This document shows, one piece after another, positions 27,790 to 38,168 of a DNA stretch of 64,000 nucleotides. This stretch comes from an uncultured Clostridia bacterium (GTDB taxonomy: Bacteria; Bacillota; Clostridia; Oscillospirales; Ruminococcaceae), in the NCBI GenBank assembly GCA_945923775.1, contig CAMELR010000001.1:124001-188000 (forward strand), given 5' to 3'. Under the pieces are notes generated by a model. That model had not been told where the DNA came from. It ran no database searches and was given only the letters and a program-made list of their open reading frames with translations. A program made the position numbers and the translations under genes. Position 1 is the first letter of the stretch, and each line of letters opens with the position of its first letter.

Positions 27790-28935
27790 TCAAGTCAGAT
27801 CCACCTTCTGAACGGTGTTGTAGCCAAGCAGATAGGCGCTGCTTCCTATAACAAGCATGTCTGAGTAATCGTCCTGCAGCTCCTTTTCGGAGACTACGTT
27901 CAGCCCCTCGTCGAACACTGTCAGAGTGCGCTTGCTGAGGGAATACACGTTCTTTCCTTCCGCGCACACCCTGGTAACGTTCTGAAGTCCTGCCGCAGCG
28001 GTCGCTTCCAGCGTATCATCGTAGACCGTCAGGACTTTCCCCCCGGCGCTGTCGCTGAACATCACCGCGTGGAGTTCCCCGCCGGGTATCTGAGAAACGT
28101 TCTTGATAAACTCCGTCTGAGCCGAGATATCGCCGGTATCCGCGTCGAGAATGTACGCTCCCCCGGCGGTAACTGCGAACAGCTCCTTACCGGACTGCTC
28201 CAGCGAAAACACCATGTGATTCCCGAGGTAGGTCTCCCAGACGCTGCCCTCCGCGTTGTCAAGGTCGAAGCGCAGCAGCCTGTACTCCAGCTCGCCGTTG
28301 TCCGCGCCGCAGACCGCCGCGAAAATGCTGCTGTCGTCCTGCGAGAACACCACCCGGTCGATGAGATACAACGGCGAAGCCCAGCGGAATATCTGCTGAC
28401 CATCCCCGTTGAAAACGAACAGGCAGTTTGAATATTTCGAGGACTTCGTGACCACCGCGCTGCGCTCGCCGTTGCTTACCTGCGCGAAATCTATCGTGTC
28501 CTCAGTGGCGGTGCTGAATATCTCCCCGGAACGGTTGTAGAGCTGAAGCTCCCTGCCGTTGCGGTCGTAGATGAGCGCGCGACGGGAGTTGCTCGACAGC
28601 GCCGGGGACTGCAGTCCGTGCTGGGCGCTGGTTATCATCGCGCCGTCTGAGTTATAGGTATAGAAGTAGGTATCCGTCAGCAGGCAGAAATTGTCGCCCA
28701 GCTCGTCAAGGACATAATCGGTGCTTCCCGGCAGGTCGACCGGAAATCCGCCTTTGCCGACGTCAAGCGCGGCGTCCTTCAGCGGAGCGATAATCTTTCC
28801 CCAGTTGAGCGCGATGAACAGAGCGATAAGCCCGAACAGCACAAGTATGGCTATGTTGAGCCTTACCCTTCGGAGCCTCCGCTTTTTTCTGAACTCGTTT
28901 ATGTCGTTTCTTTTATCCATTCTGTACTTCTGCAC
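27790..28935 (-). CDS. DUF5711-like membrane-anchored beta-propeller-like protein
   Basis: Basic N-terminus, one TM, repetitive beta-rich ectodomain with ITSAQHGLQSPALSSNSRRALIYDRNGRELQLY. Confidence 0.55.
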   Translation of the reverse strand: MQKYRMDKRNDINEFRKKRRLRRVRLNIAILVLFGLIALFIALNWGKIIAPLKDAALDVGKGGFPVDLPGSTDYVLDELGDNFCLLTDTYFYTYNSDGAMITSAQHGLQSPALSSNSRRALIYDRNGRELQLYNRSGEIFSTATEDTIDFAQVSNGERSAVVTKSSKYSNCLFVFNGDGQQIFRWASPLYLIDRVVFSQDDSSIFAAVCGADNGELEYRLLRFDLDNAEGSVWETYLGNHMVFSLEQSGKELFAVTAGGAYILDADTGDISAQTEFIKNVSQIPGGELHAVMFSDSAGGKVLTVYDDTLEATAAAGLQNVTRVCAEGKNVYSLSKRTLTVFDEGLNVVSEKELQDDYSDMLVIGSSAYLLGYNTVQKVDLT

Positions 28936-28963
28936 CAGCCTTCCCCAAGCTATTATACATCGG

Positions 28964-29710
28964 TCAATATGTTACACGGTTGAGGTACAGACCCTCCGGC
29001 GGGAGCGTCTTGCCTGCAAGGCTGCGGTCTCCGGTCTGGAGTGCCCGCCTTATGTCGTCAGTGGTGAGCTTCCCTTCGTTTATATAGATGAGCGTTCCCG
29101 CGCATATCCTCACCATATTGTACAGGAATCCGCTGCCGCTTATCCTCAGCTCGCACACGTCGTCCTCCTTCATTGAAGCCGTGAAGCTGTATATCTCCCT
29201 CACGGTGGACTTCATGCGAGCCTTTCCCTCTGCCCGGCAGAACGCCGCGAAATCGTGCTCCCCGACCAGGAGCCGCGCCGCTTCGTTCATCTTATCAAGG
29301 TCGAGCGGATAGGGGTAGTGGTACGCAAGGTTCTGCAAAAAAACGTCCCTCTGAACGGTATTCGCGATGAGGTATACATATTCCTTGCTTTTTGTGCAGT
29401 ATCTCGCGTGGAAGTCCTCCGGGGCGTCCTCGCAGGAGAGCACCGCGATATCCGGCGGAAGCAGCGTGTTCATTCCCTTCACGAAGCCCTCGCAGGGTAT
29501 CCTGCTGTCAACGTGGACGTTAAAGCAGAACTGCCGCGCGTGCACTCCGGTATCCGTCCGGGAGCAGCCGTAGATCACCGGCGCGGGGATCTTCAGCAGC
29601 TTTCCTATGCTGTTCTCGACTACCTCCTGAACGGTCAGGGCGTTGTCCTGCCGCTGGAATCCGTGGTAGGCGGCGCCATTGTAGGCTATGAAAACCTTTA
29701 AATTTCGCAA
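28964..29710 (-). CDS. truA: tRNA pseudouridine(38-40) synthase
   Basis: LKVFIAYNGAAYHGFQRQDNALTVQEVVE...CSRTDTGVHARQFCFNV; TTG start at 29710 with GAGGTGAGG RBS (the listed ORF extends upstream in a wrong context). Confidence 0.93.
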   Translation of the reverse strand: MRNLKVFIAYNGAAYHGFQRQDNALTVQEVVENSIGKLLKIPAPVIYGCSRTDTGVHARQFCFNVHVDSRIPCEGFVKGMNTLLPPDIAVLSCEDAPEDFHARYCTKSKEYVYLIANTVQRDVFLQNLAYHYPYPLDLDKMNEAARLLVGEHDFAAFCRAEGKARMKSTVREIYSFTASMKEDDVCELRISGSGFLYNMVRICAGTLIYINEGKLTTDDIRRALQTGDRSLAGKTLPPEGLYLNRVTY

Positions 29711-29730
29711 ATCCTCACCTCGCTGGGCAG

Positions 29731-30543
29731 TTACGGCAGAACCGGGAAGCAGTTTATAACGATGACCGCCGCCAGAAGCAGCAGCATACAGCCGATGGCA
29801 ACGTAGTCCCTCGGAGCCGTGTGCATTACACGAAGCCTCGTACGGCCCTCTCCGCCGTGATAGCAGCGGCATTCCATCGCGGTCGCAAGCTCGTTGGCGC
29901 GCTTGAACGCCGAAACGAACAGCGGTATCAGCACCGGTATCAGCGACTTTGCCTTTTTGACAAGTCCGCCGGTGTCCATCTCCGCGCCGCGGGCCTTCTG
30001 CGCGGACATTATCTTGTCCGTTTCCTCGACCAGCGTGGGTATGAAACGCAGCGCAATGGTCATCATCATTGAAAGCTCGTGCACCGGGACGTGTATCTTC
30101 TTCAGCGGCGAAAGGAGCCGCTCGATGGCGTCGGTGAGCATTATCGGGGAGGTCGTGTAGGTCAGCAGAGACATGCCGACGATAAGCGTGATAACGCGTA
30201 TCAGCATGAACAGCGCCGTATTGACGCCCTCCGGGTATATCTCGATGAACTCCCACTTGAACAGCGGAGTTTCACCCTTGACGAAAAACAGGTTGAGAAT
30301 GCCGGTGAAAATCATCAGCGGAAGGATAGGCTTCACGCTTTTCAGGATCATGACGAGCTTTATCCTCGCCAGCATGTAGCACATCACCATGAAGAGCATT
30401 CCCAGCAGCAGACCGGTGTAGCTCTGCGCGGTAAACAGAATAACAAGGTACAGTATATCCAGAACGAGCTTTACGCGGCTGTCGAGCCTGTGTATGACCG
30501 AATTACCCGGGAAGTACTGCCCTATCGTAATATCCTTTATCAT
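29731..30543 (-). CDS. ecfT: ECF transporter transmembrane protein EcfT
   Basis: SVIHRLDSRVKLVLDILYLVILF...AQKARGAEMDTGGLVKKAKSLIPVLIPLFVSAFKRANELATAMECRCY. Confidence 0.94.
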   Translation of the reverse strand: MIKDITIGQYFPGNSVIHRLDSRVKLVLDILYLVILFTAQSYTGLLLGMLFMVMCYMLARIKLVMILKSVKPILPLMIFTGILNLFFVKGETPLFKWEFIEIYPEGVNTALFMLIRVITLIVGMSLLTYTTSPIMLTDAIERLLSPLKKIHVPVHELSMMMTIALRFIPTLVEETDKIMSAQKARGAEMDTGGLVKKAKSLIPVLIPLFVSAFKRANELATAMECRCYHGGEGRTRLRVMHTAPRDYVAIGCMLLLLAAVIVINCFPVLP

Positions 30544-30562
30544 CTTTTGTTCTAGTCCTTAC

Positions 30563-32323
30563 TTATCTTATCAGCGGAAGCAGACGCTCAGCCGCTCTCT
30601 GTGTGGTGTAGATGTCATTCCCGATATCCGTGCCGAGGGATTTCAGGATATGGCTCATTCTGGTTATCTGCGGAACGTCGAGGCCTATCTTCGCGAGCTC
30701 GTCCGTCCGGGCGAATACCCTGTCCACCGTGTCGTAGCAGAACAGGCGGCTCTTGTTCATTACAAGCACCTTTCCGGCGTACTTCACGATGTCCTCCATC
30801 GAGTGGGATACAAGCAGTATCGTCTTGCCGTATTCATCGTGGTATTTCTTTATCTGCGCGAGTATCTTGTCGCGCCCCTTGGGGTCGAGACCCGCCGCCG
30901 GCTCGTCGAGGATAAGCACCTCGGGGTCCATCGCGAGGACTCCCGCGAGGGCGGCTCTTCTCTGCTGGCCTCCGGAAAGCTCAAACGGAGACCTGTCCAG
31001 CAGGTGGACGATATCCATGCTCTCGGCGGCGCTCCTTACGCGCTTCTGTATCTCCTCTTCGGAAAGACCCATGTTCTTCGGACCGTAGGCGATGTCCTTC
31101 GCGACAGTCTCCTCAAAGAGCTGGTGCTCCGAATACTGGAACACAAGCCCAACCTTGAAACGTATGTCGCGTATATTCACGTCCTTGCTCCAGATGTCTG
31201 CGCCGTCAACCAGCACGCGCCCGGAGGTCGGCTTCACAAGCCCGTCGAAATGCTGTATCAGCGTGGACTTGCCGCTTCCGGTGTGCCCGATTATCCCGAC
31301 GAACTCGCCCTGACGTATCTTCAGGTCGACGCTGTTCACCGCGGTCTTTTCAAAAGGGGTGCCGATACTATACTTGTAAGTCACCTTGTCGCATTCCAGC
31401 ACCACCGGGCGCTTGTCGTCCTCTGCGGCTTCCTTCGCGGGAGGTATCTCCGCGCTCCTGCCCTTTGTGAGGTTGAACAGAGCCTCTGCGCACTCCTGCT
31501 CGCCGATTATTTCCGTGGAAATGTCCACGCCCTTCTCGCGAAGCTCCTCGCACAGCTCAGTCACCTGCGGGACGTCCAGCCCGACGGAGCGAAGTTTCTT
31601 CACCTGCGAGAATATCTTCTTCGGAACGTCGTCCATGATGATATTGCCGCCGTCCATCACGACCACGCGGTCAGCCTGCGCGGCTTCGTCCATGTAGTGC
31701 GTGATGAGGACTACCGTTATTCCCTTTTCGCGGTTGAGCGTGTGGATAGTCTCCATGACCTCCCGCCTGCCCTTGGGGTCGAGCATTGCGGTAGGCTCGT
31801 CCATGACGATACAGCGCGGCTGCATTGCGATAACTCCCGCGATGGCAACGCGCTGCTTCTGACCGCCCGAAAGCTGGTGCGGAGCATGCTCACGGTACTC
31901 GTACATGTCGACCTGTTTCAGAGCGTCGTCGACGCGCTGACGGATTTCCGGCTGGGGAATTCCCATGTTCTCCGGCGCGAATGCAACGTCCTCCTCGACG
32001 ATGGTAGCGACCAGCTGGTTATCCGGATTCTGGAACACCATGCCCACCGTCTGGCGGATATCAAACAGCCTGTCCTCGTCGGAGGTATCTATGCCCGCGA
32101 CCGTGACCCTGCCGGAGGTCGGCGTGAGTATCGCGTTGAAGTGCTTCGCAAGCGTGGATTTTCCGCAGCCGTTGTGTCCCAGCACCGCAAGGAACTGCCC
32201 CTCCGGAACGGACAGGGAAACGTCCTTCAGCACCGGATTGCGGCCTACTTCCTTGCCGTCCTCGTCGTAGCTGATGTAATCAAAGCAAAGGTTTTCGACT
32301 TCTATAATGTTCAAGTGATTCAC
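30563..32323 (-). CDS. ECF transporter ATPase, EcfA1-EcfA2 tandem fusion
   Basis: 586 aa with two complete ABC cassettes ([12 protein letters not shown] ... [26 protein letters not shown] ... [13 protein letters not shown]). Confidence 0.93.
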   Translation of the reverse strand: MNHLNIIEVENLCFDYISYDEDGKEVGRNPVLKDVSLSVPEGQFLAVLGHNGCGKSTLAKHFNAILTPTSGRVTVAGIDTSDEDRLFDIRQTVGMVFQNPDNQLVATIVEEDVAFAPENMGIPQPEIRQRVDDALKQVDMYEYREHAPHQLSGGQKQRVAIAGVIAMQPRCIVMDEPTAMLDPKGRREVMETIHTLNREKGITVVLITHYMDEAAQADRVVVMDGGNIIMDDVPKKIFSQVKKLRSVGLDVPQVTELCEELREKGVDISTEIIGEQECAEALFNLTKGRSAEIPPAKEAAEDDKRPVVLECDKVTYKYSIGTPFEKTAVNSVDLKIRQGEFVGIIGHTGSGKSTLIQHFDGLVKPTSGRVLVDGADIWSKDVNIRDIRFKVGLVFQYSEHQLFEETVAKDIAYGPKNMGLSEEEIQKRVRSAAESMDIVHLLDRSPFELSGGQQRRAALAGVLAMDPEVLILDEPAAGLDPKGRDKILAQIKKYHDEYGKTILLVSHSMEDIVKYAGKVLVMNKSRLFCYDTVDRVFARTDELAKIGLDVPQITRMSHILKSLGTDIGNDIYTTQRAAERLLPLIR

Positions 32324-32331
32324 CCGTTATC

Positions 32332-33195
32332 TCAAAAATGTACTATTGCGGTGCTTCCTGCGGGGAGCGGCATACCGGTCTGCTTTACCGGAAGCCCTAT
32401 CTCCTGGGAATCCACCGTGATATCGAACCGCTTACCGACGGTCATTTGCAGGAGGTAGCTCATAACGCTGGCGGAAAGTCCGGTCGTGTAGCTGTTCAGA
32501 AGCACGAACAGCGGCTTGTCCGAAAGGAGCTGCGTACAGCTCTCCATCAGGTCGTAAATGCAGTCCTCAAGCTTCCACATTTCGCCGTTGGTTCCCCTGC
32601 CGTAGCTGGGAGGGTCGAGTATAATGCCGTCGTAGCGGTTCCCGCGGCGTATCTCGCGGTTGATGAACTTCTGCGCGTCATCGACTATCCAGCGTATCGG
32701 CTTGTCAGAAAGCCCGGAGAGCTTCGCGTTGGTGCGCGCCCAGTCGACCATGCCCTTCACAGCGTCCACATGGCACACGGAGGCTCCCGCCGCAGCGCAT
32801 GCCAGCGTAGCTCCGCCGGTGTAGGCGAACAGGTTCAGCACGTTTATCGGGCGGTCTGCGCCGCGGATCGCGTTCATGCAGTAATCCCAGTTGACCGCCT
32901 GCTCCGGGAACAGCCCGGTGTGCTTGAATCCGGTGGGCTTCACCATGAAGGTGAGTTCCCCGTACTTTATCTGCCAGCTCTCTGGGAGCTTCCTGCGGTA
33001 ATCCCAGGAGCCTCCGCCGGAGGACGAGCGGTTGTACTTTGCGTGAGCGGTGCGCCATTCCGGAGCCTCGCCGGAGCATTTCCAGATTATCTGCGGGTCG
33101 GGGCGGATAAGGGTGACGTCGCCCCAGCGCTCCAGCCGCTCGCCGTCTGATGTGTCGATTAGGCAGTAGTCCTGCCACTTGTCTGAAAGTCTCAT
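32332..33195 (-). CDS. class I SAM-dependent RNA methyltransferase (RlmI/RlmK-like)
   Basis: FKHTGLFPEQAVNWDYC...VLNLFAYTGGATLACAAAGASVCHVDAVKGMV...DGIILDPPSYGRG. Confidence 0.85.
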   Translation of the reverse strand: MRLSDKWQDYCLIDTSDGERLERWGDVTLIRPDPQIIWKCSGEAPEWRTAHAKYNRSSSGGGSWDYRRKLPESWQIKYGELTFMVKPTGFKHTGLFPEQAVNWDYCMNAIRGADRPINVLNLFAYTGGATLACAAAGASVCHVDAVKGMVDWARTNAKLSGLSDKPIRWIVDDAQKFINREIRRGNRYDGIILDPPSYGRGTNGEMWKLEDCIYDLMESCTQLLSDKPLFVLLNSYTTGLSASVMSYLLQMTVGKRFDITVDSQEIGLPVKQTGMPLPAGSTAIVHF

Positions 33196-33229
33196 TCTTG
33201 TGTCCTCTTTATTTTCACTCGGCAGAAGC

Positions 33230-33589
33230 TCAGATCTTCTCCCACTCAACGCACTCCGGCAGCTTCATTTCCTTCATGAACGCCTCGGCTATCTCGAGTA
33301 TTTTTTCCTCCGGAACTATCTGCCCGCGGTTCAGCTGATACACCTCGCCGTCGATGTTGACGTCAATAGTTCCGTGGCGGGTCTTGTCGCCGATGGAAAC
33401 GTACGCCGTGCCGCCCTCGCTCTCGAAATAGTTGATGGAAGCTCCGTCCTCGCAGCAGAGTATCGCCATGCAGGGGTAGGAATCGGTGCCCTCCCCGAGC
33501 CATATCTCGCCGCAAGCCGCATTCAGCGCGGTTTTGAGTTCATCTTTATCGTTTGCGGGAAAGTTCCCGTTATTTGCACAAACCAGCAT
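33230..33589 (-). CDS. Imm1-like immunity-family protein (orphan)
   Basis: 119 aa; ...CCEDGASINYFESEGGTAYVSIG...GEVYQLNRGQIVPEEKILEIAEAFMKEMKLPECVEWEKI resembles Imm1 family C-terminus (e.g. the DddI-type immunity protein pattern). Confidence 0.55.
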   Translation of the reverse strand: MLVCANNGNFPANDKDELKTALNAACGEIWLGEGTDSYPCMAILCCEDGASINYFESEGGTAYVSIGDKTRHGTIDVNIDGEVYQLNRGQIVPEEKILEIAEAFMKEMKLPECVEWEKI

Positions 33590-33599
33590 TTTTCCTCCG

Positions 33600-34961
33600 T
33601 CAGGTAAGGCTGCGCTTGACTTCCTCCGCGATGGAGTCCGCCAGCCGCTTCACCATATCCATGTCCTTGCCCTCGACCATAACGCGCACCAGAGGCTCCG
33701 TGCCGCTCTCGCGGACGAGGACTCTGCCGCTGTCGCCGAGTTCCTTCTCAGCTGCGGAAATGCAGTCCATTATAGCCGGGACCTTGTTCCACTTGCCCTT
33801 GCCGCTCTCGGTGATCTTCACGTTCACCAGGAGCTGCGGGTAATCCTCGATGCCCTCGCAGAGCTGCGCCAGGGACTTCCCGGTCTCGGTCATGACCTTG
33901 ATGAGCATAGCCGCCGTGAGCTGACCGTCGCCGGTGGTCGCGTGGTCGAGCATGATTATGTGTCCGGACTGCTCGCCGCCGATATTGTAACCGCTGCGCT
34001 GCATTTCCTCGAGGACATATCTGTCGCCGACCTTCGCGCAGACAGTTTTCATGCCGTTCTGCTTCATGAAATCGTGGAACCCGAGGTTGCTCATAACGGT
34101 AACGACAGCGGCGTCGCCCCTGAGTATCTTCTTTTCCTTCATGCGCTTGGCAAGCACTGCGATGATACGGTCGCCGTCGATGACTCTGCCGTTTTCGTCC
34201 ACTGCAAGACACCTGTCTGCGTCGCCGTCGAAAGCGAATCCCGCCGCCATGCCGCCGTTCTTAACGTACTCACAGAGCTGACCGATATGTGTGGAGCCGC
34301 AGTTGTCGTTGATGTTGGTGCCGTCCGGCTCGTCTGCGATGAACTCGCAGCCGTTCCCGAGGTACGCGAACAGCTTGCGCGCCGTAGCGGCGGAGCTTCC
34401 ATTCGCGCAGTCGAAGCAGTAGCGCTGGTTCACGCCCGCGTAGTCCCCGGTGCCGGCGCACTCCCTGATGTGCTGAATGTAGTCGGTGCAGGCGCTGCTG
34501 AGCCTGGAAATTCTCCCGACCTCGATTCCGTCACGCAGCTTTATCTCGTCCTTGCGGTCGAGGATAAGAGCCTCTATCTCCTCCTCAACGCTGTCCAGGA
34601 GCTTGAATCCCTCGGAGGAAAACAGCTTTATGCCGTTGTATTCCACGGTATTATGCGAAGCGGAGATCATAACGCCCGCGTCCGCATTGTACTTTTTCAC
34701 AAGGTAAGCCACCGCCGGAGTAGGCACAACGCCCAGCAGAAGCGCGTTTGCTCCCACGGAAGCAAGGCCTGCGGACAGCGCCGCCTCCAGAATTTTAGAG
34801 GAAATGCGGGTATCCATGCCAACGATGATATTCGGGTGAGCCTTGCCGCTCTCCTTAGTGAGGACGTAAGCCGCCGCCCTTCCTATCTCCATTGCCCTTT
34901 CGCAGGTGAGTTCCGTGACCGCAACGCCGCGCGCGCCGTCCGTGCCGAAAATTCTTCCCAT
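33600..34961 (-). CDS. glmM: phosphoglucosamine mutase
   Basis: GRIFGTDGARGVA...GVMISASHNTVEYNGIKLF...FAFDGDADRCLAVDENG. Confidence 0.95.
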   Translation of the reverse strand: MGRIFGTDGARGVAVTELTCERAMEIGRAAAYVLTKESGKAHPNIIVGMDTRISSKILEAALSAGLASVGANALLLGVVPTPAVAYLVKKYNADAGVMISASHNTVEYNGIKLFSSEGFKLLDSVEEEIEALILDRKDEIKLRDGIEVGRISRLSSACTDYIQHIRECAGTGDYAGVNQRYCFDCANGSSAATARKLFAYLGNGCEFIADEPDGTNINDNCGSTHIGQLCEYVKNGGMAAGFAFDGDADRCLAVDENGRVIDGDRIIAVLAKRMKEKKILRGDAAVVTVMSNLGFHDFMKQNGMKTVCAKVGDRYVLEEMQRSGYNIGGEQSGHIIMLDHATTGDGQLTAAMLIKVMTETGKSLAQLCEGIEDYPQLLVNVKITESGKGKWNKVPAIMDCISAAEKELGDSGRVLVRESGTEPLVRVMVEGKDMDMVKRLADSIAEEVKRSLT

Positions 34962-35007
34962 ATTATTGCCCCCGTTATGTATATTTAATTAGAGTATGCT
35001 CGTATTA

Positions 35008-36060
35008 TCAGAAATCAAGCCGCTGCTGACCATCCTGGAGTATCCCCAGGTGCCTGTAAGCGAGCGCAGTAGCGGTGCGCCCGCGCGGAGTCCTCGCAAT
35101 GAAGCCTAGCTGCATAAGGAACGGCTCGCAGACCTCCTCCAGCGTCACCGACTCCTCGCCAAGCGCGGAAGCCAGCGTTTCCAGCCCGACGGGACCGCCG
35201 TTGTAGCCCTTGATTATCATTTCCAGAAGCCGCCTGTCGAGCCTGTCGAGACCTAACTTGTCGATGTCCTCGCGGCCTAACGCGATATCCGCAAGCTCCT
35301 GGGTTATCTTTCCGTCGCCGAGCACCTCCGCATAGTCGCGGACGCGCTTGAGCAGGCGGTTCGCGATACGCGGCGTGCCTCTTGAGCGCTTTGCGATCTC
35401 CATCGCGCCGTCCTTTGTGCAGGGTATCGCGAGGATTATCGCGGAGCGCTGCACGATGCTGCAAAGCTCCTCCGGAGTATACAGTTCCAGCCGCTGGATA
35501 ACGCCGAATCTGTCGCGCAGAGGCGCAGAAAGCTGTCCGGAGCGCGTAGTAGCGCCTATCAGCGTGAATTTCGGCAGGTCGATGCGGATAGACCTCGCAG
35601 AGGGACCGTTGCCCATGATTATATCGAGAACATAGTCCTCCATCGCAGGGTAAAGCACTTCCTCAACCTGACGGGAAAGGCGGTGTATCTCATCGATGAA
35701 AAGCACGTCGTTGGGCTGGAGGTTGGTCAGCAGAGCCGCCAGGTCCCCCGCCTTCTCGATCGCCGGACCGGAGGTCACGCGGATATTCACGCCCATCTCG
35801 TTCGCAATTATGCACGAAAGCGTGGTCTTTCCGAGTCCGGGAGGGCCGTAGAGCAGCACGTGGTCAAGACACTCGCCGCGCTTTTTCGCAGCCTCGATGT
35901 AGACCTTCATGTTCTCCTTGACCTTATCCTGACCGATGTACTCGTCAAGTACCTTCGGGCGCAGGGAATACTCGATATCGGTATCTGACTCATTATATTC
36001 CGGTTCGACTATTCTGTTACTGCGTTCGGGATTTCCCCCGAGTTCAGACATTTCCAGCAT
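35008..36060 (-). CDS. ruvB: Holliday junction DNA helicase RuvB
   Basis: [51 protein letters not shown]. Confidence 0.97.
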   Translation of the reverse strand: MLEMSELGGNPERSNRIVEPEYNESDTDIEYSLRPKVLDEYIGQDKVKENMKVYIEAAKKRGECLDHVLLYGPPGLGKTTLSCIIANEMGVNIRVTSGPAIEKAGDLAALLTNLQPNDVLFIDEIHRLSRQVEEVLYPAMEDYVLDIIMGNGPSARSIRIDLPKFTLIGATTRSGQLSAPLRDRFGVIQRLELYTPEELCSIVQRSAIILAIPCTKDGAMEIAKRSRGTPRIANRLLKRVRDYAEVLGDGKITQELADIALGREDIDKLGLDRLDRRLLEMIIKGYNGGPVGLETLASALGEESVTLEEVCEPFLMQLGFIARTPRGRTATALAYRHLGILQDGQQRLDF

Positions 36061-36988
36061 CTGTATCTTCCTTTACTGTTTCCTCAGTTTCTTCTTTTTC
36101 AATGTATCTGTAATAATCACGCGGCAGGTCGTTTCCCGTTGCGTTTTCAGCGTGGTTGAACATTCGCAGCGCGGTCATGCGCTTTGAAAGCTCCTCTGGG
36201 TCCTTGTAGCCGCAGAGTATCGCCTTGTCGTATGCTTCCTCGGCGTTCTTCTCATCGTCGTGCATTGCGTACCATGTGGCAAGTTCGGCGTAGACCAGCG
36301 GGTGGTTTTCCTGGATAGTCACCAATTTCTTGAGGGTCTCGAGAGCGCGCTCATCCTCGCCGCGCAGCGTGTATATCGTTGCCAGGCTGTAGTAGGAGTA
36401 CCCATAGTTAGGGTCGTACCTGAGCGCCTGTTCAAAGCAGTATTCCGCACTGCTGAGCTTACCCTCGTTGTAATAGGCATGCCCGAGCCGCGACTGCGCG
36501 TCCGGATTGTCCGGAGCTATCTCCGCAGCCTTCCGAAGCGCCCACATGAGCTGCCCCTCGTTCTCCTGCGCCTCGTACAGCTTGATGAGCCACTCCACGC
36601 AGAATAGCTGATTCTGCCGGTTGTCCGAAATACTCAGGGCGCGCATGAGCTTTTCCTCCGCCTCGGGGTAGCGCCCCTTCGTCAGCATGAGAATTCCCTT
36701 GTAAGCGCAGCGGGCGCCCTCGTCGTGCCGTAGTACGCGAAGCCCGTGTTTTCCGAGCGCCTTCACAGCCGCCCTGCGTGCTGCCGCATTTTCCTTCACG
36801 AATGAAAAAAGTACGCCCAGTGCAGTGGCCACCGCAACGGATCCGCCCAGTATCAGACCGGATAGACACATCAGCCGGAAACTTCCGTTGCCCTGTGCAT
36901 ATAAGAATCCCAGGAACAGGAAAAACTCTCCCGCCGCAAGTATCATGAATATTTCGCCGGGAATTTTGGACCTATTCAGAGCGCTCAC
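36044..36988 (-). CDS. TPR-repeat membrane protein
   Basis: N-terminal two TMs, then tetratricopeptide-like repeats ([48 protein letters not shown]). Confidence 0.8.
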   Translation of the reverse strand: MSALNRSKIPGEIFMILAAGEFFLFLGFLYAQGNGSFRLMCLSGLILGGSVAVATALGVLFSFVKENAAARRAAVKALGKHGLRVLRHDEGARCAYKGILMLTKGRYPEAEEKLMRALSISDNRQNQLFCVEWLIKLYEAQENEGQLMWALRKAAEIAPDNPDAQSRLGHAYYNEGKLSSAEYCFEQALRYDPNYGYSYYSLATIYTLRGEDERALETLKKLVTIQENHPLVYAELATWYAMHDDEKNAEEAYDKAILCGYKDPEELSKRMTALRMFNHAENATGNDLPRDYYRYIEKEETEETVKEDTDAGNV

Positions 36989-37011
36989 CTCCCCTACGAC
37001 AGTTCAATAAC

Positions 37012-37611
37012 TCAGCCCAAATGCTTGAGCGCGTATTTTATAAGCTCCTCAACGCTGCTGTCAGGGTCAGCGCCGGTGAGCGCCTCCTGAGCCTGCGGCA
37101 GGGCGAATCCAAGAACGCACAGCGCTGTGATAGCTTCCGCAGCCGCGTTGCCGCCGACCGAAGCCGCAGTGACAGGCTCCGTGCCGAAATCGGAAGCGGA
37201 GATGTGCTGCTCCTTCGCGACCTTGTCCTTTAGCTCCATGACGATACGCTGCGCTATCTTGTTGCCGATCCCAGGGGAGCGGGTCAGGGTCTTGCTGTCG
37301 CCAGTGGTTATGCACAGCGCCAGCTTGGACGGTGTGAGGTCGGAAAGAATCGCCAGCGCCGCCTTGGGACCCACGCCGGAAATCGACGTGAGCTGCCTGA
37401 ACGCCTGAAGCTCCGCAGTATCAGCGAAGCCGAACAGGTCGATGGCGTCCTCCCGGACGTTGAGCTGCGTGAATAGCTTGACTTCCCCGCTGCTGCCTAT
37501 TTTTTTCAGCGTGTTCATGGTCGTGCGGCAGGCGTAGCCTACCCCGCCGCATTCAACTACCGCGAGGTTCGGCTCTGTGTGGATAAGTTCGCCGTGTAAG
37601 CTGTATATCAT
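37012..37611 (-). CDS. ruvA: Holliday junction branch migration protein RuvA
   Basis: MIYSLHGELIHTEPNLAVVECGGVGYAC...FRQLTSISGVGPKAALAILSDL. Confidence 0.96.
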   Translation of the reverse strand: MIYSLHGELIHTEPNLAVVECGGVGYACRTTMNTLKKIGSSGEVKLFTQLNVREDAIDLFGFADTAELQAFRQLTSISGVGPKAALAILSDLTPSKLALCITTGDSKTLTRSPGIGNKIAQRIVMELKDKVAKEQHISASDFGTEPVTAASVGGNAAAEAITALCVLGFALPQAQEALTGADPDSSVEELIKYALKHLG

Positions 37612-37616
37612 GTATT

Positions 37617-38168
37617 TTACCTCTTGTCACTCTTATGGTATATTTTTCCCATCGCGCCGTCGTTTTCCGCCGCCTTTGCAATGAGCCTCGAAAGCTGCGA
37701 CCCGCTGGAATGTCCGTGGCATATTGCGAGAGCCACCGCGTCCGCGGTGTCGTCGGGCTTGGGTATCGCGTCCAGATGGAGGATATTCTTCACCATCTCC
37801 TGCACCTGGTGCTTCTCAGCCTTGCCGTAGCCTACGACCGCCTGCTTCACCTGCATGGGCGTGTATTCGTAGATCTCGATGTCCCGCTGCACAGCCGTCA
37901 GCAGGATTATCCCGCGCGCCTGCGCAACATCGATTCCGGTGGTCTTGTTGTTGGTGAAATAGAGCTTCTCGATGGACATGCAGTCAGGCTTGAACATATC
38001 GAGCACGGTGCACATGTCGTCGTAGATCTCCATCAGGCGGCGGTCGAAGCTGGTTCCGGCGGCGGTGGTTATCGCGCCGTAGTTCACCACGGAGAACCGC
38101 GTTTTCTCATAGTCGAGAACTCCATACCCAACGATGGCGTAGCCCGGGTCGATACCGATTATCCTCAT
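37617..38168 (-). CDS. ruvC: crossover junction endodeoxyribonuclease RuvC
   Basis: MRIIGIDPGYAIVGYGVLDYE...SIEKLYFTNNKTTGIDVAQARG. Confidence 0.96.
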   Translation of the reverse strand: MRIIGIDPGYAIVGYGVLDYEKTRFSVVNYGAITTAAGTSFDRRLMEIYDDMCTVLDMFKPDCMSIEKLYFTNNKTTGIDVAQARGIILLTAVQRDIEIYEYTPMQVKQAVVGYGKAEKHQVQEMVKNILHLDAIPKPDDTADAVALAICHGHSSGSQLSRLIAKAAENDGAMGKIYHKSDKR

